The notes under the pieces were generated by a model. That model worked only from the letters and a program-made list of their open reading frames with translations. It was not told the origin of the DNA and did no database searches. From contig NC_052477.1 of assembly GCF_009730915.1 (NCBI RefSeq), positions 2,630,611-2,694,610 of the forward strand: a stretch of 64,000 nucleotides of DNA, written 5' to 3'. A program made the translations under genes and the position numbers. Each line of letters starts with the position of its first letter. The stretch's first letter is position 1. Source of the DNA: Dioscorea cayenensis subsp. rotundata. Lineage: Eukaryota; Streptophyta; Magnoliopsida; Dioscoreales; Dioscoreaceae. Below are positions 1 through 11,822 of the stretch, in pieces.

Positions 1-1027
1 ATTTCTTTGATTTTTTTTTTTGTACATTTCTTTAATTCTATGATAGCAATGTGGGGTTCTTTTTTTTAAAAAAATACATTAGCTTCTCAACACTGACATG
101 AATGACAACTATACAATTTCTTACGAACACCATGGTATCTAATTAAACTATTCTAATTAGAGAAAGGGAAAAAAAAAAAATCAAAGAATAAGCATCATAA
201 TGCTTTTGATAAGTGGATTTTTATATCCATGAATGTAATTTAACTCTAGTAATGTTGTGGTTCGTGAGAGTTTTATGAGTGATATTGTGTACATCTTTTT
301 TATTTGTTTTGCAATTTAAGAATAATTTGTGGAGCATGGTAAAAATTTGAGCAAACTAGAGGATAAGGGGATTTGAGAACAAGAAAGAGCATGTATTAAC
401 ACTCTTGAATTTGCTTTGCAGTACACCTTCATTCTAGATCTATTTTAAAGAGAATTAAAGCATCTTTACATTTTGATGAACCTCCCTTACACCACGTTAA
501 AATTGTTTCTCTGTACACAGATATAAAACAACAAGCCCTTGATATATAACACCCTTGGATTGATCCTTTAGAATAGATTATGAAAATTGCCGTATTCAAA
601 GGGAGGATTTTAAAAATTTAAATAAAAAAGATCTTTTAAGAGAAACAAAAAATAAAATAGAGAGGAGAAGGTAGAGAAAAAAAAAAGGAGATGTTATCGA
701 GAGCAGGATTTAACATCGACTCTTTCTCCAAACCTAGTATTGAGTCATGACTCATTGTATTGTAATTATCTTTGAGCTAATAATTTTCTAAAAATTTTTT
801 TCAGACTCTGTTGTAACCGGATTATGAAAACTTGAATCTACCTAAGTTTAATTATATTGATGTTTTATTCCAATTCTATGTTGAATATTTCTATCTAAGA
901 TTAATTCTTATCAGTACGTACTTGAGCAACAATTGCATGATTAGTGATTCAAATTGAAACTAAGAAGTGATAGTTGAATTTGACACTAGTTGAGATATTG
1001 TATAATGATCATAACATATAGAGATAT
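1..1027. other. AT-rich intergenic, no gene seen
   Basis: Low-complexity AT-rich sequence with short A and T runs. I see no ORF with coding character and no recognisable repeat ends. The last five bases (GATAT, 1023-1027) are the left target-site duplication of the neighbouring solo LTR. Confidence 0.6.
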
Positions 1028-3273
1028 TGTCACGCCCCAAACCCAATGCGCTGACAAACGGCCGCATCCTTAGGGGCCGAAACCCGATAGGCATGCAAGG
1101 CCTCAAACCTGTCTTAGCATAGAACATAACATCTAATAGCAACATAATATCCAAGATGAAATAAATAGAGGTACTACAAGTTCAAGATACAACATGAAAG
1201 CAAATAACAAGTTCGAGGTCTACAAGGTGATAGGAAAACATATAAAAACCTAACAAAGAGGGAGCCCGGCTTGGTAACCACAGCTATGCTAGTAACCACA
1301 ACCTTACTCTCGATCCGAAAAGAGGAATAAAAACATTCATGAGCTCGACGCCCGATAAGTAACCCAAAAACAAAACTTGGATTCAAACCAAGATTCAAGA
1401 ATTTTATCAAAATAATTTCCAACAAACATAAGTGTGCATAAGCAAATATAATAATTTCAAATAAACATAAAGTACATGTACAAGCAAGTGTAATCCTTCA
1501 AGCGTGATTAATCAACACGAGTAAGAACAAGCTCCAGAATATATCAATTTCAAAGTATATGTCTCCTAGACTATGGTCCGGACGAGAATATCAAAAAGTC
1601 ATTTTGTTTATCCTCGGTGACTCGAGCCGAATATCGAGGTCGTTATTGTTTCACCGACGAGAGCGCTAGAAACTAGTTTCTATTTCGAAATTTCATGTCG
1701 ACATGGTCAGTGTTTGACCCCCAGTGACAGGGTTATTGCATAGTCAATTCGGAGACTAGAATTTCATAACAAAGTAATTTTAGTATCAAAATAGACTTAA
1801 TTATTTAAAACTCAGAATATTTCAGAATCTGAATCCCACAAAGCAAAAATTTCCATTGAACCAAAATACTAATATTTGCATAACCAATAGAAATCAACCA
1901 TTTCAATTCTAAAGGAACAGTAACCCTTAACCTCATTTTTCAGGATACATGAATAATAAAAAATTTAAAATTTAACCAGTCCAATGCCATCCGTAAGTAA
2001 AATAATGTAATAAAGATTCAATTCATTCAACAACATTCAAAAGTTATCTTTCAAACCCTAAAAGAAAAATTAGCTAATGGATAAAATAATTCATTCAGTG
2101 GATAAGGAATCAAATCAATAAAAGCTACTAATTTGAAGAAACTAGTCAATTACAAAATTAAAAAAAGCAGAGCAGAACTCAATCAAAAGCTTTTAACGTG
2201 AATAAACTTAATAACTTAATAGTTTTCTCAAATACTAGATAATTAGATAACAAATGGAAATAATCCACCAATTAACATTTTAAAAAAATGTTTAAATAAA
2301 TCACCAACAAGATCAAATATGCTATAAATAACATGAGAATTTGAATGAAAGGATAAGAAAAGAATGGATCATCCACAACCCAAAAATTTAGTTAAATTAA
2401 ACTCATATTTAAACAATACCCAATCATATTAGCAGGAAACTTCTCATAATTAAATTTAAAAGAGAATCTAACGAATGTCATGATTTAAAGTTCTTAGGTA
2501 GTCAACAATTGGTCAAACGGTGATTAAAATGAATTTCAAAGAAACCTCTCATCTTACAGTAAACAATTGGCTAATAAAAAGATGATTGATTAACAGGATC
2601 AGAAATCAAATAAAACCACATCTAACATTGATAAGAAATTGATAAACAAAGGATAAGTAATGAATCAAATAACAACTCATTATATGAATAATTGATGTAA
2701 TAAAATAAAATTTAACAATTTAAATAATTTAGACAAACCAAAGAAAGCAAAATAATCCAACGAGATAAACTCAACAAAACTTACAAATTTAAAAGAATTT
2801 TCGAGATAAAAATACGTGGTTACTTACTTGGTATCAGCTAGAATTCTGAATCCGAATCAAACACCCAAAATTAAATCTTCACAGGAGATCCTATGGCATA
2901 CAATGACAAGAAGGTTTTAAAAAATCCCTCCTCAAGCTATTAGGGTTTCTAATCTTAATTTCTATGCTTGAAAACAAAATCCTAATTCCTACAATCTAAC
3001 AATAATAAAAAATTCGCACACACCTGCATATCCTTTCTCAGAAATTCCTTTTCTCCTTGACGCCAACAAGATGGTGATACAATGGAGAAAAATGATCCAC
3101 TAACTAATGTCTTAAGGCTACAGATCGGTCGTGGGGAGCGGTGGTGGCGACGTTTCTCATAGAACGTGGCTAGGGTTTTCAAAATAATACATTTAAAATA
3201 ACATACAAGACACTCCATGTAAGAAAATAATAATAATAATAATTTAAATAATAATAAAAACGTGGGGTCTACA
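1028..3273 (-). mobile_element. Solo LTR, 2.25 kb, TSD GATAT
   Basis: The plus strand opens with TGTCACGCCCC and closes with GGGGTCTACA, so the element has the TG...CA ends of an LTR. It is flanked on both sides by the identical 5-bp sequence GATAT (1023-1027 and 3274-3278). No primer-binding site, polypurine tract or gag/pol coding sequence is visible inside, so this is a solo LTR left by recombination between the two LTRs of an element. The length and the GGGGCGTGACA terminus (read on the minus strand) resemble the element at 7057-9207, which has the opposite orientation. The minus strand is taken as sense by that comparison. The family is probably Ty3/gypsy; that is inference from LTR length and termini. 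Confidence 0.88.
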
Positions 3274-3278
3274 GATAT

Positions 3279-3814
3279 TTAATGTGACAATATACATATG
3301 TATTTAGATGAATTTACTAAGCTTAATGAGTTCTATAGGTGCATGGTTATTGATCAAAGAGATGTAGATAGCTTGTCTAATGGGATATATTGATGCTTGA
3401 GAAAGGTTAGTAGTTACACATGAGAATTTTAATGTCAACATAGGGAATAAATGTTTTTGAATATTAAGTTAATTATGTTTTTCAATTTACTCCACACTAG
3501 CTAATTTCACCTAGTCAATCATAATAAATTTGGCTATTCAAATAGAATTAGAGTTAGATTAATTTCGGCATGCACTTGATATATATATATATATATATAT
3601 AAGCACAATTCTCATGGTCCAATACACTTTTCATCATTATATTATTTCTTCATAACAGCATACACTCGCATTAGGAAATTCATCAAAAGCTTTTAATTGA
3701 ACTTTCGATGTTTAATTGTCTCTTCTTAATTAGTTTATAAGTAGAACATAATAAACATCACTGCATGCCTCACTCTGCATGAACATCAACAACAACAAGA
3801 CATATATGCATCAA
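3279..3814. other. Intergenic / 3' flank of bHLH gene 1
   Basis: AT-rich spacer between the solo LTR and the stop codon of the first bHLH gene, with a (TA)n tract at about 3582-3601. The part nearest 3815 is probably the 3' UTR of the minus-strand bHLH gene. Nothing else is supported. Confidence 0.5.
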
Positions 3815-5305
3815 CTACGGACATCTCCACAAGATCTGGCTAAAAGTTGAGCTTAGATTCTCCACAAGATCCTTCACTATCATGGAGACTCCATCTTCAA
3901 CCTGTCACATAGAAAATATAAATTTTCTACATGAGGAGATAATAAAGTTAATTAAAATACTTCATTAGTTGACTTAAGAGTGATCACATGCATGCTAATC
4001 AATCATCTATACATGAACAAACTCTCTTAATTAGTACTTCTTAAACATCTATTAATTTGTTTACATTTTGTTTTTAAGTTTTAAACCACTGATTCATATA
4101 TGCTCCCTAATTAATTCTGCCTATATACATACAACACAATTTATACTTGAAAACTATATCACCTTTCATGAATGCAAAGGCATTAATTAGCACATTTTGA
4201 TCATAATAAAAACTATATATCCTTTGTGAAGAAATTAAGCAACTTACTTCGGCCATGATAACAATATCAAGTGATGAATCACCAAATGGCATGATGTTAG
4301 TGGTGGTGATGGTCATGGGAAGCTTCTCAATCTCTGAGAGTGCCTTCACAACAAGTCCTTTTTGGTTTTTACACTGTACTTTTATCATAACACTCTTCCC
4401 ATTGAGCTTGACTTCAATCTTAAGAGAAATTTGTTGAGATCTTGAGGGGCTTCCAATTGAGAACATAGAGTTCTCATCCATGTTCATCAATGGAGGTTTC
4501 CTAACAAGAACAACTGATTCAACAGGAGTTTCAATCACATCTTCTAAAGCTTTGACCTTTGATTGGAGTTCTTTGATGTAATCCACTGTGTTCCCAAGAA
4601 GGCTATCCTTGTCATTCTATTGAAAACAATGCTATTTGTTAATTAGCCATTTATTGCAATGCACTTTGGATTAGTGAATGAGAAAGTACATGATCAATGA
4701 AACAATAATTATATGTGTGTATATCTATATCTCATCTATGAGGTACCTTCTGATGCCAAGGAATGGTTGTAGATAGACTGGCGAAGAGCCGACTGAGCTT
4801 TTCTCTCCGCTTCCTTTCAGCAAGAACATGATCTTTAGAATAAGAGGAAGAAGGTGGTTTATTCCCACTCACTGAATCATTGAAGCTTGATGGTTCATTG
4901 TATGATTTTGGAGTATTTTTATAAGAATCTAAAATTTCAAAGTCATTCATTTGATGTTCCATTGCTTCTTCATTCCCAAATGACATAAATCTCACAGTTG
5001 AAGAAGGGTTTGGCGATGCAGATAAAATTGAGTTCATTCCTTCAATATCTTTTATGGAAATACTTGTTGGCAAGGTGGTTGGAATAGTACTATTGGTGAT
5101 CACCGGAGAATCATCACACGGTGAAGGCCGGAACTCTTTTCTGATCACTTCTGCCATCTGCTGTGGCGTCAACTGATCATATGTGTAAACAGAAAACTAA
5201 TCAACATGACTTCTCATTAATCAAGTGAAGCTCTAAAAAACAATGAAACTCTAATTAATATATATTTACCAGCTTTGTTAAACGTTGCATTGATCCAATG
5301 CCCAT
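3815..5305 (-). CDS. bHLH transcription factor, NAI1/bHLH18-25 type (tandem copy 1)
   Basis: Four coding exons on the minus strand: 5270-5305, 4747-5172, 4248-4616 and 3815-3901, all with GT-AG introns and closing phases, giving 305 aa. The N-terminus reads MGIGSMQRLTKL and is followed by LTPQQMAEVI, typical of this subfamily. The basic region at about residues 126-138 (DHVLAERKRREKL) has the H-E-R residues of G-box/E-box binders. Helix 2 follows after the splice at QK/NDKDSLLGNTVDYIKEL. A C-terminal ACT-like dimerisation segment (LNGKSVMIKVQC, then IMPFGDSSLDIVIMAEVEDG) ends in WRCP. It is a nuclear DNA-binding dimer by family knowledge; target genes are not inferable. The loop is short and lacks the usual LKKMDK spacing. 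A tandem relative at 18206-21680 has the same exon layout. A leader intron upstream of the ATG is likely (donor GAGAG/GTACTG at 5470/5469). Confidence 0.93.
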
Positions 5306-5408
5306 CACTGCAAAACTCTTGAACCAAAAAGAAAAAGAGAAGTTCTTCAATGAAGATATAATGAAAAAGTTAGATAAGTTCAATGATAACAAATGTTAAG
5401 GTTTTATA

Positions 5409-5456
5409 GAAGAAGAAGAAGAAGAAGAAGAAGAAGAAGAAGAAGAAGAAGAAGAA
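5409..5456. repeat. (GAA)n microsatellite, 5' leader of bHLH copy 1
   Basis: About sixteen GAA units on the plus strand, so TTC on the coding strand of the minus-strand bHLH gene. The tract lies roughly 105-150 nt upstream of its ATG. If the inferred leader intron is real, the tract lies inside that intron and forms a long pyrimidine run. Confidence 0.9.
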
Positions 5457-5549
5457 TGAAACTCAGTACCTCTCAAGAAAAAGTAGAGAACTTTTTAAGC
5501 CTCTTTCAAGCTAGAGCTTATTCAGGTCACAGTTTCTTCTGGAACTCCA

Positions 5550-5554
5550 CTATT

Positions 5555-5613
<59 letters not shown>
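5550..5613 (-). promoter_or_regulatory. Putative TATA box abutting an (AAT)n array, promoter of bHLH copy 1
   Basis: On the minus strand TATAAATAG (5558-5550) lies about 245 nt upstream of the bHLH start codon and about 80 nt upstream of the likely leader-intron donor. Immediately 5' of it on the same strand is an (ATT)n array of about 18 units (plus-strand AAT, 5560-5613). The TATA assignment rests on position and consensus only. Confidence 0.5.
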
Positions 5614-5615
<2 letters not shown>

Positions 5616-5969
5616 TGATCAATTCTTTATATCAGATTAAGAATTTGATTATCCCATCTTGATTAAAAAACAGTCATGCATGTGATACTATATATATATA
5701 TATATATAAAGGTTAATCTCAAGACAGTGGTTTGTAATTTTTCTATGTATTTGATTGATCATTTTTCAAATACTCAATTCTTATTTTCAAAATAATTTTA
5801 ATATTATATCTGAGTATAAAAATAATAATAGACAGCTTGAGCAAGTTGATTAATATTAATATAACAAGTATTAAAGATATAAGAAGAAACTCGCATGTAA
5901 ACAACATCAAGCATGAATTTGCCATTTGTAGATGGTTATAACAAATCAAGAGATCTTGTGTTCATATTG

Positions 5970-6130
5970 ACTGGTTCAAAAACTAGGGTATTTCCTAATT
6001 CTAGCCTATCACAGGTTGGCACGTGTCCTTTTATTTTTTTTATATTGTAGTTAACTTTTTTTTTTTGAAGACACATGTCAGCCTATGATAGATTAGAACC
6101 ATAGTATTCTCTGGTTCTTAAACTAGGTAA
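5970..6130. repeat. Small foldback repeat (MITE-like)
   Basis: The left arm around 5976-6028 (including TTCTAGCCTATCACAGG and GGCACGTGTCC) pairs imperfectly with the reverse complement of the right arm around 6070-6120 (TTCTAATCTATCATAGG, GACATGTGTC). A T-rich spacer separates them. This is a degenerate inverted repeat of about 150 bp. I could not fix the exact ends or a TSD. Confidence 0.5.
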
Positions 6131-6423
6131 TATGAACTCAGAAATCTCCAAGAATCATGTTGAAATGTATTTACATTTTAATATAATAAAAAAAATCCTT
6201 ATTGGTATCCAAGTTTGATATATGGGTCGCTCACCCCTGTTTGGTTTGGGAATAATCACCTTAGCAACACCCTATTTAATTGGAAATAAGCACTGCAACA
6301 TCAGCAACAGAAATGATAGCTACTTGAATATACATATTTTTACTTTTTTTTACTTTAAATATTTATCCACTTAGTTTTTCTTTTTAGAGAATTTTCAAGT
6401 AATTGGTTCATAATTCAATTCTT

Positions 6424-7056
6424 TTAGGTATGTAGGTTGTGGATCACAAGCTTAAAGCAAAAAAGAGCGAAAAAGAGACATTTACAATGAAAACCGATCA
6501 AGTAATAAGATTCCAGAGAAGAATATAGGGCCAATATGGCCCAGTGTTGATAAAAAAAGGTGAAGACCATGGAGTGTCCCTTGGATTTCAAAAAACCAGA
6601 GAAGAACACGAGGTCTACATGTCCCCATGTTGAGGTCGTCGTGTGTTTTTTGGAAATTCAAAATAATTCTTCCAAGCAGTTGAATCGCCCAGTGTGGACT
6701 TTGTGTGAATTTACACAGCCCCATGTAAAGGAGGATTAGGGTTGTGTTCTATATATCCTAGGACTTTCTTGGGTTTGACTCAAGGGCATATACATGGCTT
6801 GGTATACACCCTTGTGTTGACCCTATATGGGCCTGAGTTTTGGATTATAAAAGGACAAACATAAAGGTTTTGAGGGAGCTTTTTGGTGGGACTTTTGGCA
6901 ATGGTTCTAGACTGGATTTCAGTGGCTCTACTAGAGGATTGAAGGTAATGCATAGAGGAGAGATCCTTGGTTGCTCTTAATTTGGAGAAGATATTGATGA
7001 TATTCTATGAGAAAGAAGAGATATCCATTCCACCGAGAGAAGAGTGGAGCACAAGG
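6424..7056 (+). mobile_element. 5' part of a Tat/Ogre-like LTR interrupted by the solo LTR at 7057
   Basis: This stretch matches, as the reverse complement, the left half of the LTR at 23298-25014. Shared blocks in the same order include GAGATCCTTGGT, a GGAGAAGATATTGATGATATT-like block and TGGAGCACAAGG, which is the insertion point. The 5' limit is uncertain because the start of the LTR (TGATAAGTGCTTG in the other copy) is not recognisable here. The match resumes directly at 9213, so one older LTR was split by a later insertion. Confidence 0.75.
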
Positions 7057-9207
7057 TGTTGTACCCTGTCCTGATTTAGACCTCGGGCCTATTTAGATTT
7101 TTTTATGCTTGCATTAGGGATAAAATGGTCATTTAGTAGTAGTGGCATTTTTGCATGTTTGCATGGTAGCTTTTATGTGAAAAATCAGGGGCAATTCCGT
7201 CATTTGGATCCATTTTATATGATTTTTCTATTAAGAGGGCAATTAGGTCATTTCTTATTTTTATGAAATGAATGAGAAAAAAACCTGGAACCTTCTTTTT
7301 CCTTCTTCACTTCTTGCTTCCTTGCTTCTTGTTCTTCTTGTTCGGCCGAGCATACCCCTAGAAGAAAAATTTTTCCGCGAGAATTTCCGTGAACTTCAGT
7401 ATCAAACTCATTCCTCTCTCACTCCCGAATCAGTAAGCCTTATATCCAATGTTTTTTTGTTTTTGAATTTCACCCGTATTTCCTTGTTTTTTTAGAAATA
7501 TAAAAAAATTTTTGATTTCTCCATGAATATGATGATCCATAGGCTTAAATTGAAGCCAATGATTTATAATGCATGTATGAGGATGTTGTAGAAGAAAATT
7601 TTTCGATTTAGAGTTGTAAATTGGGAGAAAAATCCATAGTATAAGGTTCAAGTTCATCGTAGCAATTTCGAAATTACTCGTAGCACCGAAAATTTTGAGC
7701 CTTTTCTGGTATTTCTTTGGTCCACATTGAAGCTCTTCTTACCCTAAACTCATTGGAACTAGTTTTACTCTATTCTGAGATCGTTTGGATCCAAAATGAC
7801 GATGTTTTGCCTTAAAACCCTAATATTTTTGTATTAGACATGTATAATCGTATTTTTATACATTTTTCTTGTGATTATCATTCTTATGTTCATTAAAATT
7901 TGAATTCCCCGCTAGTATCTAGGTGGCGAAGCGTCCCTCCAAGGGGAAGGAGCTCGCCCGATCGAGTGAGTGCGCCCTCGGGGACGAGACGCATCGGGTT
8001 CATGGAGTGGTTAAATTTATAATTGCATAGATTTAATAAGAGTACTAAAGTATTTTTCATGTGTTTTATCACATAAACTTGATGATAAATTGACTTCCTT
8101 TGATATATATATTTTTTTGAGTACTGAATTTACTTGAAATGGTTAAAAACTAGAATGCTTATACCTATTTATTTGAAAGAAACATGTTTACTTGCATTTC
8201 GTATTTATATTCAAATGAGATATGGTTTGATGTACATTTCCGTATTTAAACATTGTATGATGGATTATTTGAATTGGAAGTTGGAAAAGAATTATATTGT
8301 GGCATTTAGTTTTGATGGTGACAGCGGACTTTAGTCCGACACTGCAGTGTGGGGTTCCATGGTCCGGCCTGATGGGAGGCGGCGTGGTTAACCCCCTGGT
8401 TTACCCTGGTCAAGAGGTGCGCGGAGCCATTGACGGGGGGTTCTGTATGTGAGAAACCCGGGGTCACCACACGGGGATCTCGAGTGCCAACACCAAGGAA
8501 AGGCACCCTTTTAAATTTTTAAAAAGTTTTTAAAAACTCCTTGGTGGTCCCACAGACTAGTCGCTGCCACGATTAGTGTAGGGGAACTGCTTTTAGGCCA
8601 CACTGTATTTTTTGGAGCTATGTTCATTATGTTTTTAAAAATGTTATTTGCTTTTTACTATTGATGAATCTTGTGTTATTTGTTAATATGTTGAATACTT
8701 GGAACCGATTTTTATATGCTATTATTATTTCTTTTGAATTACCATTTGAAATACTTTATCACTCTGCTACATCTATGCCGACACCACTCATCGGGTAACC
8801 TCTGCTACTCACCACTCCCCTTTTTATCTTTTTCGCATCGCGACGTTAGACGAGTTGTCTGTCAGTGATAGAGAGGTTTATCTGCACTTCTTACTTAGGT
8901 TTGTTATAGTATGCATGTACCCTCTATGGATCCACTAGACTTGACCTTATATGTGGTTCTTGTATTTATATTTTCGGGTTGTATCTTAAAACCCTGGTTT
9001 GTGCTGTTATTGTTGCTACTTGTGTTTAGGGTTCCTAGTACTAGGGAACCCTATTTGTGATATTTTATTATGTTGTCTTCTAGTTATATAATTGTGATAA
9101 CAGGTTTATATTGAGCCTTACGGCGACCTGAATGTGGGGTCGCTGTGGGACCCACTTCTTGTCGTCGTGGCGATTGCCACGTGCCCGGTTAGGTTCGGGG
9201 CGTGACA
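7057..9207 (+). mobile_element. Solo LTR, 2.15 kb, TSD CAAGG, nested in an older LTR
   Basis: The element begins TGTTGTACCCTG and ends GGGGCGTGACA. It is flanked by perfect 5-bp repeats CAAGG at 7052-7056 and 9208-9212. No coding region of a retroelement is inside; short ORFs such as the one at about 7268-7495 look like LTR leader sequence. A G/C-richer block at about 7900-8600 contains GGTCCGG-type motifs also seen in the LTR at 1028-3273. Together with the shared terminal GGGGCGTGACA this suggests the same superfamily, here in plus orientation. Removing 7057-9212 restores a continuous LTR of a different family. Confidence 0.88.
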
Positions 9208-9212
9208 CAAGG

Positions 9213-9830
9213 GGTTTCTCCATTTTGTCTACTTTGTTATTTGTGTGTTCTTTTGGATTGTATTTCACACTTTCCCAGTATGAAGAACTAAACTCACTAA
9301 GGTATTTAGACATTGATGAACCCTAGGATTTGATTTGTATTTGACTTTGAATATCGATTATATTTTTGAGTTTATTTTGATTGAGATTCAATTATGTGTA
9401 TTGAATGTCATGATTTCTTTTATAGCAAGAGCTTGATTTCATGCTTGATATATGTGTAGAAGATTGTGAATTCCTTATAAATAGATCCACCACCATTGAA
9501 GGGAATTGAGTATATACCTATATAGAGGTAGAGGGGTTAGTTACACCAATTCTCTTGATTTAGATTGCTTTACCTTCGAATTTCATTGAGTGTTCATATA
9601 ATCTAAGAAACTAGATTAGAGATAGATCTCAATTTAATTTAGTTTTAGATTAGTTACTAATCATGTTGAGAAAATGATTAGTATAATTTAGGAAATCCAG
9701 GTTTAATCATTTTCATATAATTCATGGAGTGTTAATGCAATTATACGATGTCTAGGTTAGGAAAAGATTTCAATCTAACTATATAGATGATTAGTTGCTC
9801 ATCCCTTTGAGAAAGGGGTGACTATTGATA
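9213..9830 (+). mobile_element. 3' part of the interrupted Tat/Ogre-like LTR
   Basis: This continues the match to the reverse complement of 23298-25014 after the nested solo LTR. Shared blocks in order: an ATTGTATTT block, GAACTAAAC, CATTGATGAACCCTAGG, ATAGCAAGAGCTTGATTTCA, GAATTGAGTATA followed by a tract with GAGGTAGAGGG, then the AATGCAATTAT block. Similarity becomes unrecognisable after about 9820, before the expected LTR end, so the 3' end is lost or rearranged. Confidence 0.75.
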
Positions 9831-10109
9831 GGGACTAGAGTCACCTACTGGACGAAAGTGCACATGCCATTCAAGTAGTATAGAATGCTATGAAGCATGA
9901 TTATTGACCTAGGAGGAACTAGTGAATAATAGTATTAATTCTAGTGCCGTCAAAGAGAGAAAATGGCTATCCCCTTTGCTGGATTACTAGAGAAACCCTT
10001 GAGAAACTTTTCCCCCTCTTTCGCATGGCCGCCAAAAGATTCCCCAAAAAACCTAAGTAAAATCTTTTATATATACCTAACCATTTACTGGCTACTTATT
10101 GCGTAAGAA
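9831..10109. other. Repeat-derived junction sequence
   Basis: The piece holding AAAGTGCACATGCC followed by a direct AAGTAGTATAGAATG-like tract resembles the terminal region of the Tat-type LTRs in the opposite orientation (compare 23298-23370). It is therefore probably a fragment of another copy. No gene is supported. Confidence 0.35.
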
Positions 10110-11822
10110 TGATAGGGACGCAAGTGTACGTGCCGATCACATAATAATAGTGTGCGTAAAGCAGAGTATCGATCCATATGGAAGAAAGTAGATACTAGTA
10201 ATAGCCCTAATTTCGAAAAATAACATAAGTGATAAAATAATATGTATGTGAAAACAACAGAACAAAAGCAAGAAATACGGAAATGAAATTGGAGAGAAAT
10301 CAAGGGAAGAAATGATGTCTGGGCATAGCATCCATCTAGGGTTATGAAGTACAAGACAAAGATTGTCTAAGTATGAAATCCTATTTGAACTGAAAAATTT
10401 CCAGAATTATACTAAACTTCGATATCTCAGGCGAAGAGTAACTGAATAGGTGCAGAGTTGATACAGACATCCACACAATCGCATTAACACTCTATGAACT
10501 TTACTGTGAGCTAATGACAATCTTTTAAGTAGATAATCTCCCCTATAGAGAGAGATTATCCCTAATCCGAATACAAAGTAGACATGCGATTTCTTCTAAA
10601 ATTCACTCCACATAATTGCAAAGAGCACGGAGATTATCACTGACTCACTCAGAAGGATTGTGGGAGACGAAGTCCCCAAAGTACCATAACCAGAGGGATA
10701 CTCACTATCCTCTCGAATTACGGTATGTCTATGTTAAGTGGGAATTTTTTCTCGTCACAAAGCACATCAGACGTATGAAAACTAGGGAGCTTTCGCCATA
10801 ATAGTAATCATTCGGTAAAATCACGCAATTAGACTCAAATAGAGATGAGTGCAATTAAGAAAACAACTAAAGTATCAAAGATTCAACAACCAATGTCAAT
10901 GAAAAAAACCCTACAGTTTAACTATGCCCAAACATCTACAAATTAGCCCTCCATTAAAAGAGGTCAAGCATTCAAGATATAAATAATGGGAGGAGACATG
11001 AAAAACATGAAAACCCCCTTCTCAATCGTGCCGATGGAGGATCACCGGAGAAGCCCTAGGAAAACTTCCACGCACGCCGCTTAGGCGAGCTTGACGGCTA
11101 CGATCTTCAATCCCTTTGAATGTGGATCCAAATCTCCCTTGAAATAACCTTTTGAGTGCTGGAGATTCGTCTATTTTCTTCCTTCACTTCGCCTCCAAAA
11201 GTTACTCTAAAGAAAAGTAAAAGTCTGCCCTAAAAATCCTCATCAGATCCATTTATTCTCGACTGCTTACGGGCTGCTTATGGAGTAAAGACATGGCCGT
11301 AAGGAAGGTGGAAAAGATAGTCACGAGCCTTATGGGAACACTTACGACTATAAGTCACGTCCGTAAGATCTTTTGTTTGTGTTATGGTCTAGCTTATGGC
11401 CGTAAGCGATCGATCGTAAGCTTCACTGTGTTGCTTCTTGTGACCGCCCTCACGGGCGTATGCTGTGATCGTAAGCTAATCTGGATGGCCGTTACAAGTA
11501 TAAGCCTTTCCCGTAAGGTCCTTTGATTTGGCTCTGAATCCCCTTTTAGGCATATGCATATCCGCAAGGTACTCTGGAATCTACTTAAGGACGTAAGCCA
11601 CTCAGTTTATCTTGTCCTTATTGAAATGTCGAGAGAGCTACAACTTCTTCGTTAAGCATTTAGAATGTTTCTTTTTTGCTCTCTCTTGTCTTGCAGTGCC
11701 GCCCTAAGTTTGAGAATGCAAAGCATAGCAAGATTTAGTATCAAATTTCACTATATGGTTCTAATAGATGCTAAATGAGTGTATAAAATGATATAAAATA
11801 CATAATTGTTATACACTCATCA
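10110..11822 (-). mobile_element. Tat/Ogre-like LTR, about 1.7 kb, no matching TSD found
   Basis: The plus strand begins TGATAGGGACGCAAGTG and ends ATACACTCATCA, so on the minus strand it runs TGATGAGTGTATAAC... to ...CACTTGCGTCCCTATCA, LTR-like ends. Its length (1713 bp) is almost that of the solo LTR at 23298-25014 (1717 bp). Internal blocks match in order, for example AATCGCATTAACACTCTATG. The flanking five bases do not match (AAGAA on the left, CCTGC on the right), so it is rearranged or my end call is wrong. The segment 11240-11600 holds many copies of a GCCGTAAG-type motif. Confidence 0.65.

Noticed and set aside
5393..5662. 89-codon ORF rich in Arg and Ile
   Set aside because: It is a translation of (GAA)n and (AAT)n microsatellites in the bHLH leader and promoter.
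10024..10061. Short frame MAAKRFPKKPK followed by a stop, resembling a gag start after an LTR
   Set aside because: Only eleven codons, no primer-binding site upstream and no continuation in any frame.
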